A stretch of 64,000 nucleotides of DNA, from NCBI GenBank assembly GCA_035535195.1, contig DATLQK010000026.1:42833-106832 (forward strand), read 5' to 3'. The notes below the pieces were generated by a model. That model saw only the letters and a list, made by a program, of their open reading frames with translations. It did not search any database and was not told the origin of the DNA. Below, in pieces: positions 34,909 through 42,803 of this stretch (its first letter is position 1; each line of letters starts with the position of its first letter). Origin of the DNA: JACDAN01 sp035535195. Lineage in GTDB: Bacteria > Actinomycetota > Thermoleophilia > Gaiellales > Gaiellaceae. The translations under genes and the position numbers were made by a program.

Positions 34909-35943
34909 ATGCCCATGGACGATGTTGCACGCCGTGCATTCGTGGCCGCCGCCGTGGTCGGAGGCGTGGTCGTGCTCGGCCTCGCGCTCTGGAAGCTGAA
35001 GCTCCTCCTCGTCCTGCTCTTCCTCGCCTTCACGCTCGCGGCCGCGATGCGGCCCTCGGTGGAAGCCCTCGCCCGCCGCCGCATCCCTCGGGGCGCGGGA
35101 ATCCTCCTCCACTACGCCGTCCTCGCTGCCGGCCTCGGGCTCCTCCTCTGGGCCGTCGTGCCGAGAGCGATCCACCAGATCGAGGAAGCGCTCGGAGAAG
35201 CCGAGAACGAGGGCGGGTTCAAGGGCGACGCGCTCGGCTGGCTGAACCAGCGACTGGAGCGGCTGCCGAAGGTGGAGGACGTCTTCGACCCTGCGCTCCA
35301 CCTCACTTTGATCGGGTTCGAGATCGCGATCGGAATCTTCTTCGTCTTCGCCTGCGCCGCCTACTGGATCTTCGAGCGCGACGACGCCGTCCGGCTCGTC
35401 ACGGCCCTCGTGCCGGAGCGCCGGCGCCGGCTCGTCCAGGACACCTGGGATTTGATCGACCTGAAGCTCGGCGCGTACGTCCGCGGGCAGGCGCTGCTGA
35501 TCGTCTTCGTCGCGACGGTGCTCTCGATCGCCTTCTGGGCGATCGGCCTGCCCTTCTGGCTCCTGATCGGGATCTTCGCCGGCGTGGTCGAGATCGTCCC
35601 GGTGATCGGCCCACTGGTCGCCGGGACGGTCGCCGTCGCCGTCGGCTTCACCGAGTCCGTCGAGGTCGGCGTGGCCGCGGGCCTGATCGTGCTGGCCGTC
35701 CGGCTGCTCGAGGACTACTTCGTGATCCCGCGCGTTTTGGGCGACGCCGTCGGCCTGTCGCCGCTCCTCGTGATCGTCTCCGTCGCGGCGACCACGATCC
35801 TCGTCGGTGAGCTCGCGGTCCTGCTGGCGATCCCGCTTGCCGCGGTCGTCGGCACGCTGTTCGAGGTGATCGTGCTCGAACGCGACCCGGCGGAGCAGGA
35901 GGTGCCGACGGTGCTGTTCCCGGCACAGGACGCCGAGCACTGA
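34909..35943 (+). CDS. AI-2E family transporter
   Basis: A 344-residue membrane protein with about eight hydrophobic segments. The family features are the early paired helices (FVAAAVVGGVVVLGLALWKL, LLLVLLFLAFTLAAAMRPSV), a large amphipathic central region (IHQIEEALGEAENEGGFK), and the C-terminal GLPFWLLIGIFAGVVEIVPVIGP then EDYFVIPRVLGDAVGLSPLL. Relatives export autoinducer-2 or act as Na+/H+ antiporters; substrate here is unknown. ATG 34909 is used, with 34915 an alternative. It is divergent from the PH-domain gene. Confidence 0.88.
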   Translation: MPMDDVARRAFVAAAVVGGVVVLGLALWKLKLLLVLLFLAFTLAAAMRPSVEALARRRIPRGAGILLHYAVLAAGLGLLLWAVVPRAIHQIEEALGEAENEGGFKGDALGWLNQRLERLPKVEDVFDPALHLTLIGFEIAIGIFFVFACAAYWIFERDDAVRLVTALVPERRRRLVQDTWDLIDLKLGAYVRGQALLIVFVATVLSIAFWAIGLPFWLLIGIFAGVVEIVPVIGPLVAGTVAVAVGFTESVEVGVAAGLIVLAVRLLEDYFVIPRVLGDAVGLSPLLVIVSVAATTILVGELAVLLAIPLAAVVGTLFEVIVLERDPAEQEVPTVLFPAQDAEH

Positions 35944-35998
35944 AGCCCACCTCGCTTCTGGCTCGCCGCCGGGGAGCCGCCGGCAGGCCGGGCGCGAG

Positions 35999-36238
35999 CT
36001 AGGCCCTACGCCACTTGCCGAAGATCAGGCCGCCGAGGGTGAAACCGAGGCCGAACGTGCCGAGCGTGAAGGCGCCGAGCGCCGCGATCTTCCGCGCACG
36101 CCCCAGGCGCTGCCAGCGCCCGATCGCCTCCTCTTCCTCGCTCGTCAGCGGCTCGCCACGGCGCTTCTTGCGCAGCGCTCCCCCCGCTCGCAGCCCGAGA
36201 TAGAGGTCGTCGAAGATCTCTGTGGGCTCGTCGACCAC
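35999..36238 (-). CDS. Small membrane-anchored hypothetical protein
   Basis: A 79-residue protein from GTG 36238. An acidic, helical N-terminal part (EIFDDLYLGLRAGG, EPLTSEEEEAIGRWQRLG) is followed by one membrane segment (IAALGAFTLGTFGLGFTLGGLIFG) and a basic end (KWRRA). It faces the divergent phosphoesterase gene with a 28-base gap. No family is recognised. The longer open frame upstream overlaps the phosphoesterase and is rejected. Confidence 0.55.
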   Translation of the reverse strand: MVDEPTEIFDDLYLGLRAGGALRKKRRGEPLTSEEEEAIGRWQRLGRARKIAALGAFTLGTFGLGFTLGGLIFGKWRRA

Positions 36239-36266
36239 GAATCTGAGTGTATAGCCTGCCTCGGCT

Positions 36267-37130
36267 GTGCCCGGGGCCCGAACCCGTCTCCTCCACCTCT
36301 CGGATTTGCACGTCGGGAGCCACGTCGACTCGGGGCTCGAATCGGGCCTCGCCGACCTGATCACACGAGTGGACCCCGAGCTGATCGTCGCAAGCGGGGA
36401 CCTGACGCACCGCGGGCGGCCCGAGGAGCACGACGAGGCGGCCGACTTCCTGCAGGGCCTCGGCCGGCCCGTGCTCGCCATCCCTGGAAATCACGACATC
36501 CCATACACGCCAGTCGCCCGGTTCACGCGCCCCTATGAGCAGTTCGAGCGCCGCTGGCAGACGACGAGACCGATCTACAGCTCAGAACGCCTCCACGTCG
36601 TCGGGCTGAACTCGGTACGGCCGTGGGTCCATCAGGCAGGGCAGATTCGGCCCGCCCAGCTCACGTACGCAGCCGAGAAACTCGCCGAAGCCGGGCCGGA
36701 GGCGCTCCGCGTCGTCGTTCTGCACCATCACCTGCTCGGCGCACCCTGGCGTTCGCGGAAGAAGCCGGTGCGCGACCGAAGCCGGGTGCTCGGCGGTCTG
36801 GTCGACGCGGGCGCCGAGCTGATCCTCGCGGGCCACATCCATCAGGTGGCGATCAGCGAGCGCCACGAGTTCGAGGTCGCCTCAGGTGACATCCAGGGCG
36901 TGACCGTTTCGAGCGCGCCTGGCCTCGGGCAACCCCGCCCGAAGCGCCGCGGAGAGGCTCGAGGACTGATCGTCTACGAGAGCGGCGAGAACTCGCTCTC
37001 GGTCGAGACGTACATCTGGCGCGGGGACGACTGGGGGCTCACCGCGATCCGCCGCTTTCCGCGTGGTCGCGGGCCGCTCGCCGCCCAGCCGGCCCCCGTG
37101 CCGGAAGAGCTCAGTACCAGCGGCCCCTAG
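36267..37130 (+). CDS. Calcineurin-like metallophosphoesterase
   Basis: A 287-residue phosphoesterase with all five metal-binding motifs: LLHLSDLHVG (D-x-H), VASGDLTHRG (G-D-x-x-x-R), AIPGNHDIPY (G-N-H-D), VVVLHHHLLG (H) and ILAGHIHQVA (G-H-x-H). This is the DNA repair exonuclease/Icc-type layout; Icc hydrolyses cAMP but most relatives are uncharacterised. The start is GTG at 36267. Its last 20 bases overlap a convergent small gene. Given the two nucleotide cyclases in this window a cyclic-nucleotide role is possible but untested. Confidence 0.88.
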   Translation: MPGARTRLLHLSDLHVGSHVDSGLESGLADLITRVDPELIVASGDLTHRGRPEEHDEAADFLQGLGRPVLAIPGNHDIPYTPVARFTRPYEQFERRWQTTRPIYSSERLHVVGLNSVRPWVHQAGQIRPAQLTYAAEKLAEAGPEALRVVVLHHHLLGAPWRSRKKPVRDRSRVLGGLVDAGAELILAGHIHQVAISERHEFEVASGDIQGVTVSSAPGLGQPRPKRRGEARGLIVYESGENSLSVETYIWRGDDWGLTAIRRFPRGRGPLAAQPAPVPEELSTSGP

Positions 37131-37251
37131 CGAACCCGCCGAAGGCGATGAGGCCAACCAGCGCAATGATCAGGCCGATCCAGAGATTCCAGAAGATCGC
37201 CAGGATGATCCCGATGATCACGAGAATCCCGCCCAGACTGATCCCACCCAT
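37111..37251 (-). CDS. Small hydrophobic membrane protein, 46 residues
   Basis: ATG 37251 with a good Shine-Dalgarno (AAAGGAGC, four bases before the start) and TGA at 37111. The peptide is almost entirely hydrophobic, forming two segments (ILVIIGIILAIFWNLW and GLIIALVGLIAFGG), ending ARGRWY. Its composition resembles the small stress-induced membrane peptides often found beside GlsB/YeaQ genes; two of these follow upstream on the same strand. It overlaps the convergent phosphoesterase end by 20 bases. Confidence 0.7.
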   Translation of the reverse strand: MGGISLGGILVIIGIILAIFWNLWIGLIIALVGLIAFGGFARGRWY

Positions 37252-37281
37252 GCTGCTCCTTTCCGCCCCGACGGTCCGGGA

Positions 37282-37551
37282 CTAGTAGGCCGGTCGCCTC
37301 GAGACGACCATCCGGTAGATGAGAAGCAAGACGATCGAGCCGACGATCGCGGTCAGCCAGGTGCTGATGTCGAAGAACTCGTCGAGCGGGTGAGCGTCGA
37401 ACAGCGCCGACGCCAGGAACCCCCCGATCAGCGCACCGGCAATGCCGATGAGCGCCGTCACGATCAGTCCGCCGGGGTCGTCTCCGGGCAGGACCGCCTT
37501 GGCGATGATTCCGGCCAAGAGGCCCAGGATGATGAAGGCAATGATTCCCAC
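37282..37551 (-). CDS. GlsB/YeaQ/YmgE family stress membrane protein
   Basis: An 89-residue protein with three membrane helices. The family hallmark is the glycine-rich middle helix: IIAFIILGLLAGIIAKAVLP, then GDDPGGLIVTALIGIAGALIGG and FDISTWLTAIVGSIVLLLIYR. These proteins (formerly transglycosylase-associated) are induced by general stress. It lies 30 bases upstream of the 46-residue hydrophobic gene and downstream of a paralogue, forming a set of three small membrane proteins. Confidence 0.88.
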   Translation of the reverse strand: MGIIAFIILGLLAGIIAKAVLPGDDPGGLIVTALIGIAGALIGGFLASALFDAHPLDEFFDISTWLTAIVGSIVLLLIYRMVVSRRPAY

Positions 37552-37606
37552 GTTGTCCTCCTTGGAGATGGCCTTCCCGGCTTACCCCGTGCGGACTTCG
37601 TGAAAA

Positions 37607-37888
37607 CTAGGGCATCCGTCGGGCGTCGGGGCCTGTGACCCCCCGTTTCTGCACGATTCGGCGGTACAGGATCACGAGCACGGTCGCGGCCAGCACCGAA
37701 AGCACGAAGATCCCGCCGGCCCCGAAACCGAGCGCGACGGCGGCCGCTCCGCCGACGATCGACCCGACGAGCCCTAGCAGGATCGTCAGCCAGATCGGCA
37801 TCGGATCCGGGCCCGGAACGGCGAGACGGCCCAGTGCGCCGATCACCAGGCTCGAGATCAGGATCGCGAGGACGTCGACCAGGCTCAC
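37607..37888 (-). CDS. GlsB/YeaQ-like small membrane protein, divergent paralogue
   Basis: A 93-residue three-helix protein (VDVLAILISSLVIGALGRLA, MPIWLTILLGLVGSIVGGAA, IFVLSVLAATVLVILYRRIV). Spacing and the central L-G-L-V-G-S-I-V-G-G helix match the GlsB family, but the PGDDPGG loop is replaced by PGPDPMP. The start is GTG at 37888. It is first of the three-gene set of small membrane proteins. Confidence 0.75.
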   Translation of the reverse strand: MSLVDVLAILISSLVIGALGRLAVPGPDPMPIWLTILLGLVGSIVGGAAAVALGFGAGGIFVLSVLAATVLVILYRRIVQKRGVTGPDARRMP

Positions 37889-37905
37889 GGCGCGAGGCTA
37901 ACTGC

Positions 37906-38826
37906 TCACCGCGGCGGCACGATCGTCACCGGCTCGCCGAACCGGGCGAGCCGCTCGACCATGAAGTGCCCGACCGAGAGCATGTCCGCGCGGACGACGC
38001 GGTCGTGGTCGTCCACCGCGAGACGGAACCAGGCCGGGAAGCGCGGCTCGTTCCGGAAGACCGAGAGGAGGCGGACATTGCGGCCGTCGAGGCGTTCCCG
38101 CCCGAGGAACCGGGGCAGCCGCGCGCCCGCCCAGACGTAGGCCGGCGAGCGGATCGGCTCCGTCGGCACCGCCTGCCAGCGTCCGCCCGCCCAGTCCCAC
38201 CGGCGGCCGCCGATCACGACGGCCTTCACCCCGGTGTTGATCCGATAGCGCATCCGGTCGGGCGCCCGAAACGCAAAACGGGTGCGAATGCTCGACGTGC
38301 CGTTCTCGAGTCGCTCGTCGACCCGCACCGTCCGGAACGCCCCCATCCGCCGCTGAACGGCTCGGTACAAGCTGGCGCCGGACGGCGGACGCCTCGCGGG
38401 CAGTGCGATCGCCACGCGGGCCGGCCGGCGGCCGCTCCGGCGGAGCTCGACCCCCACGAACGACGGGTCGCCCTGGAGCACGGGGGCGTCGGCGGCGACG
38501 CAGTTCCAGCCGCAGTCCGCCAGCGGCTCGACCGCCTGCGAGTCGACCGCGACCGCCACGTCCTCGGGCGGGAGGTCGGCCGAATCGGACGGGGCCGCGA
38601 CCACCTCGAGCTTCCCGGGTGCTGCCGCCACGATCACGACCACGTCTTGGTCATGATCCGCGTAACGGACGAAGCGGGGGTTGTAGCCGGCGGGTGCCGC
38701 CGCCCGGGCGGAGGGCTCGGCAGTGCCGGAGGAAGGCCCGGTCGAGACGATCCACGCGCCGCCGGCGACCGTCAGCGTCGCGACGCACGCCGCGACGGCC
38801 CAGCCGAACCACCTGTCATTCGTCAT
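37906..38826 (-). CDS. Membrane-anchored protein with LolA-like C-terminal domain
   Basis: A 306-residue protein from ATG 38826. One N-terminal helix (WFGWAVAACVATLTVAGGAWI) anchors it, with the rest outside. Residues about 185-300 (VDERLENGTSSIRTRFAFRA, then PDRMRYRINTGVKAVVIG, RRWDWAGGRW, FPAWFRLAVDDHDRVVRADM, then SVGHFMVERLARF) resemble the LolA/LppX-like domain that ends many actinobacterial CopD-type copper proteins. The CopC and CopD parts are absent. The middle region contains two cysteines (DCGWNC). It might bind lipid or hydrophobic ligand; function unknown. Confidence 0.65.
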   Translation of the reverse strand: MTNDRWFGWAVAACVATLTVAGGAWIVSTGPSSGTAEPSARAAAPAGYNPRFVRYADHDQDVVVIVAAAPGKLEVVAAPSDSADLPPEDVAVAVDSQAVEPLADCGWNCVAADAPVLQGDPSFVGVELRRSGRRPARVAIALPARRPPSGASLYRAVQRRMGAFRTVRVDERLENGTSSIRTRFAFRAPDRMRYRINTGVKAVVIGGRRWDWAGGRWQAVPTEPIRSPAYVWAGARLPRFLGRERLDGRNVRLLSVFRNEPRFPAWFRLAVDDHDRVVRADMLSVGHFMVERLARFGEPVTIVPPR

Positions 38827-38843
38827 ACCGACGACGGTAGCGA

Positions 38844-38872
38844 GGGAGCCCGCCGCCGGGCGGCGGGCTCCC
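38844..38872. terminator. Terminator hairpin, 14-bp perfect stem
   Basis: GGGAGCCCGCCGCC and its exact complement flank a single-base loop. It lies 16 bases past the stop of the minus-strand fusion phosphatase (38888) and before the next gene's ATG (38826), so it is a convincing rho-independent-type terminator without U-tract. Confidence 0.75.
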
Positions 38873-38887
38873 AAGTGACTCTCGAGC

Positions 38888-41800
38888 CTAGGGGACCGGT
38901 ACCGGACAGGCCGGCGCTGCCGCCGGGTTGCTGTCCGTGCACTGGATCCGGCCCTGGATCGTCGGCGCGAGCGGCGAGTTCGCCGCCACGTGGTCCGCGA
39001 GCACCTGATCCATGATGTCGAGCGTCGACATTCGAGGCGCAAAGACCGGATAGCCGTCGCCCCCGCTCGCCATGAAGTCGTTCTCGAGGATCGAGTACGG
39101 CCCGCCCGAGGCGGTCAGGTCGATCGGCGCCCCGGTGCAGGTGCCGTCGGCGGCCTGCCTCCGCGCCCCGGTCACGCGGCTCAAGCCCGGCTGCTGCACG
39201 TCGTACGTGAAGCAGAGCCCTGAGACCTGCGGGAAGCGACCGTTCGTGGCGGGAATGAACTGGACGCCGTTCTCGAGCATCGTCTTCAGCTCGGCCCCGT
39301 TGATGCTGACCGTGACGACGATGTTCCCGAATGGCAGGACGCCCAGCACCGAGCCGCGTGTGATCGTGTACGGCGGCGGCGGCGTCGAGTACGGCGGGCA
39401 GGTGTCGCCGGTGTTGTCGACGGCGGGGCAGGTCAGGTCGGCCCTGAGGCCGCCCGAGTTCGTGATCGCGAAGTCCTTGTTGTAGGTCTTCCGCATCGCG
39501 TCCGTCGTGACGTTCCCGATCAGTGACTCGCACAGCCGTCCGTCGGAGGCCCCGCAGCTGTCACGTCGCGGGATCAGGACGCCCGACTCCCCGATCTTGA
39601 CGTTGAAGAGCGGTGCCAGCAGAGCGTTGAGCTCGTCGATCCGGGCCTGAACGGCCGGATCGGGCGTCACGCCGATATTCCACGGCTTGTGCCAGTCGGC
39701 CGTCTTGTAGACGACCTCACCGCGGTCCTCGTCGATGACCAGGCGGATCCGCGTGAAGCGAATGCCCTTGCCCCGGTTCTCGGTGACGAGCACGCCGTTC
39801 GGCCGGTACGAGAGCGCCTGGATGTCGTTGTGGTCGCCGATGACGACGTCGGTGTTCTGTACGCCGTCGGCGATGTCGATGAGCGGCCCGGTGGCCGTGT
39901 CCAGGTTCCCCGCATTCGCTCCTTCGTGGCCGAGTGCGATCACCGCGTCGGCGCCCTTCGCGGCGAGCTTCGCCGCCTCCGGGTTGATCGCGGGCAGCAC
40001 GGGCTTGACCACGAACGGGCCGAGCCGGCCCGGGAAGAGCAGGAGCGGCGTATCGACCGTCGTGAAGCCGACGATGCCGAGCTTGACGTCGCCGAACCGG
40101 AACGTCTTCGACGGCGACCACTCCGGCGGCGTCTTCCCGGACGTGCCGTCGACGACGTTCGCCGACAGGATCGGGAAGTCGGCGAGCGGGATCAACTGGT
40201 GCCGGTAGTAGTCCTCACCGCGGTCGAACGAGTGGTTGCCGACCGTGTCGACGCCGAAGCCCATCATGTTCATGATCGGCGGCGTCACCTTGTCGCCGAA
40301 CGCGTTCGAGATCGGCGGTGTCGCCCCGCCGAACGAGTCGCCGGCGGTCATGGTGAGCGAGCCGTCACGGACGTCTTTCCGGTACTCGTTGAACCACGTC
40401 GTCAGGAACGCCGCGCCGGCGATGTTGAAGGTCGGCCCCAGCGCTGTTCCCGTCGGCGTCCCGTTCGCGTTGAGGACCACGTCGGCTGCCTCGGCGGCCG
40501 CCGGCGGGATCTGCGCGTGCCAGTCGCTGATGTCGAGGAGCGTGATCTCGCGGAGGTCGCGCGTCCGCTCGAGGATCTTGTAGAGGATCTTGCCCCGGGC
40601 GTTCGTCGGACCCGGGATCCCGAGCATGAACGAGAGCGTCGGGGCGACATCGATCGCCCGTACGCCACGGATCGGCCAGTGGCGATGCTCGATCCCCTCG
40701 CCACCCGCGACGAACGTCCCGTGCATGTTGATGCTGTGCTCGAGATCGACGTAGTCGGGCAGGTAGCCGTGCTGGCCGAAGAACTGCGAGAACGCAATCG
40801 TCTGCCCGACGGTCGCCGCGTCGAATTGGTACGGCGGCCGTGAGACGACGACGACGTCACCGCTGCGGCTCGGGTGCAGCGCATCGGTGCCGTCGACGTT
40901 CCGCAGCTCCTCTTTCTTCATCACCTTCAGGAGCACCTGCCGTCCCGGGGTACCCGGATCGGTCAGCGCGTTCCACTTGTTGATGACCGCCGTGCGGACG
41001 GCCTCGTAGGTGATGCCGGCCGGCAGCGTCGGGTTGACGTAGATCTGCACCGTCCCGCCCGCCCAGCAGGCCTTGGCGAGGTCGGCCGCGCCGCCCTGGG
41101 CCCGGCAGTTGCTGATCGAGTTGAAGCCGTTCACGGGATTCCCGCTCGGGTGAACCGAGACGTCCGCACCGGTGACCGTGTTGTGCACCGTGGTCTCGAA
41201 CAGCACCTTGCGGGCGTTGATCGCGAGCCACTGCGGCGCGAAGCCGTGGTCTGACGACGCCATCACGGTCGTGTCCTTCTTGCCCATCAGCTTTCGGGCG
41301 AGGCCGAGCGTGGCGTCCGCCTCTGAGTACGCGTCGCGGAGGTAGCCCTTCCTGACCGCGAGCCGGTGGTCCTTCGTGCCGTCACCGTTGACGTCGTCGA
41401 AGTACGGGTTTGGCCGCCCGTCCGGGTCGGTCGGAATGGTGAGCCCGAGGAACTGGTGGCTCACCTCGTCCGTCCCCGGGAAGCCGACGAACGCGACGTC
41501 GGGCTTGTAGTGGAGCGTGTTGAAGATGTACTTCAGGTACGCCCAGTGGGCGTCGGACCACTTTTCGCCCTGCTCGATATAGGTGTCCTCGTCGACGATC
41601 AGCGCTTCCAGCGGGGCGAAGTCGCCGGCGACCGAGGTCGGGAAGTCACGCGCGAGCGTCTCGGCGAAGGCGTCGGAGCCGGCCGGGCCGAGCGCGTTCC
41701 ACATCGCGTTCACGCGCATGACCGACGTGAAGTAGATCCGGAACTTCGAGAGGTCCGGCGAGAGGTCGATCAGCTTGACGTAGAAACCGCCGGTCTTCCC

Positions 41801-42676
41801 GCTCAGCGAGCCGGAAACCAACGTGAGCTTCGCATCTGCCCACTGGCCCTGCTTCAACGTCGCGACCGACTTGCTGCCGTCCTTCGCGTCCGCGCTGTTG
41901 ACGATCAGAACACGGTCGTAATCGACGTTGCCGTTGTTCGTGGTGTCGTAGATGTAGACGTCCCAGGCGCCGTTGCCCGGGATCTGCGCGTTGTTCTGCG
42001 TGAACGTCGCCTGCTTTGCCGGGCTGAACGACGTCGGCACGTTCGTCCAGCCGGCCGCAGCGGCGAGATCCTGCCGCTGGTAGGCGACATTGAAGCTATT
42101 TGCGAGCGCCGGCTGTCCCGGCAGGTCGTAGTTGAGCGCGATGCCGCGACCACCGATGAACGTGCGGAAGTCGACGACCGGGCCCTGGATCGCCGGTACG
42201 AGCCCGCGGGCTCCGACCCATTCGATCGACACGATCTTCTTCCCCGCCCGCTCGGCGGCCTGGAGCGCCGTGTCCGCCTGCAGGATGCCGGGCGTCGAAA
42301 AGCTCGTCGTCGTGTCGAAGCCGGCGCCGGCCCGGTGGAACGTGTTGTTCGTCGAGCCGTGCTCGCCCGGCCAGGTGCCGGTGGCGAGCGTGTACCAGCC
42401 GACGCCGGTGTTCGGCGGGAAGCCCTGCTTCAGCCCGTTGCGCCCGCGGATGCCGTGCTTCATCAGGGCTCTGTAGGTCGGCATCACGCCCTGGCGGGCG
42501 TAGCGCTCCATCAGGTCCGGGCGCATGCCGTCGGAGGCGAACAGAATCGCTTTCTTCGTGAGTGGGCCGGACGGCTTGCCTTTCTTGCCGTGGCCGGCAG
42601 ATGGGCCTGCAAACACCAGTACTGCGAGCGCCGCGAGCGCGAACACGGCCGCGGCAAGACCTCGGAATCTCTTCAC
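38888..42676 (-). CDS. Secreted fusion of type I phosphodiesterase and 5'-nucleotidase
   Basis: A 1262-residue exoenzyme from GTG 42676 (purine-rich AGAGGG upstream). The signal peptide is about residues 1-27. Residues about 38-700 form an alkaline-phosphatase-superfamily phosphodiesterase: KKAILFASDGMRPDLM, nucleophile region PPNTGVGWYTLATGTWPGEH, metal sites GTDEVSHQFLG, SSDHGFAPQ and INMHGTF. Residues about 715-1235 form a 5'-nucleotidase: LLDISDWHAQI, VGNHSFDRGED, IALGHEGAN, VVIGDHNDI, then the substrate domain with ITNSGGLRADL and MASGGDGYPVF. All metal-ligand motifs appear present, so both activities are plausible: cleaving phosphodiesters, then releasing phosphate from nucleotides outside the cell. 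The frame is open far upstream, but that part is low-quality shadow. Confidence 0.88.
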   Translation of the reverse strand: MKRFRGLAAAVFALAALAVLVFAGPSAGHGKKGKPSGPLTKKAILFASDGMRPDLMERYARQGVMPTYRALMKHGIRGRNGLKQGFPPNTGVGWYTLATGTWPGEHGSTNNTFHRAGAGFDTTTSFSTPGILQADTALQAAERAGKKIVSIEWVGARGLVPAIQGPVVDFRTFIGGRGIALNYDLPGQPALANSFNVAYQRQDLAAAAGWTNVPTSFSPAKQATFTQNNAQIPGNGAWDVYIYDTTNNGNVDYDRVLIVNSADAKDGSKSVATLKQGQWADAKLTLVSGSLSGKTGGFYVKLIDLSPDLSKFRIYFTSVMRVNAMWNALGPAGSDAFAETLARDFPTSVAGDFAPLEALIVDEDTYIEQGEKWSDAHWAYLKYIFNTLHYKPDVAFVGFPGTDEVSHQFLGLTIPTDPDGRPNPYFDDVNGDGTKDHRLAVRKGYLRDAYSEADATLGLARKLMGKKDTTVMASSDHGFAPQWLAINARKVLFETTVHNTVTGADVSVHPSGNPVNGFNSISNCRAQGGAADLAKACWAGGTVQIYVNPTLPAGITYEAVRTAVINKWNALTDPGTPGRQVLLKVMKKEELRNVDGTDALHPSRSGDVVVVSRPPYQFDAATVGQTIAFSQFFGQHGYLPDYVDLEHSINMHGTFVAGGEGIEHRHWPIRGVRAIDVAPTLSFMLGIPGPTNARGKILYKILERTRDLREITLLDISDWHAQIPPAAAEAADVVLNANGTPTGTALGPTFNIAGAAFLTTWFNEYRKDVRDGSLTMTAGDSFGGATPPISNAFGDKVTPPIMNMMGFGVDTVGNHSFDRGEDYYRHQLIPLADFPILSANVVDGTSGKTPPEWSPSKTFRFGDVKLGIVGFTTVDTPLLLFPGRLGPFVVKPVLPAINPEAAKLAAKGADAVIALGHEGANAGNLDTATGPLIDIADGVQNTDVVIGDHNDIQALSYRPNGVLVTENRGKGIRFTRIRLVIDEDRGEVVYKTADWHKPWNIGVTPDPAVQARIDELNALLAPLFNVKIGESGVLIPRRDSCGASDGRLCESLIGNVTTDAMRKTYNKDFAITNSGGLRADLTCPAVDNTGDTCPPYSTPPPPYTITRGSVLGVLPFGNIVVTVSINGAELKTMLENGVQFIPATNGRFPQVSGLCFTYDVQQPGLSRVTGARRQAADGTCTGAPIDLTASGGPYSILENDFMASGGDGYPVFAPRMSTLDIMDQVLADHVAANSPLAPTIQGRIQCTDSNPAAAPACPVPVP

Positions 42677-42803
42677 TTGAGCCCTCTCCCTTTCTCCCCT
42701 CGAGAACGAACGGGACGATCCTACGCCTGCCCGCGGGGAAATTGCAGTGTCTACCTGGTGACGAAGCGGGGAATGCGTCACTCGGACGAGGGAAGCGCAA
42801 AAG

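Noticed and set aside
42677..42803. Possible c-di-GMP riboswitch before the HD-GYP/GGDEF gene
   Set aside because: The 127-base gap lacks the conserved GEMM core elements; no other structure was clear.
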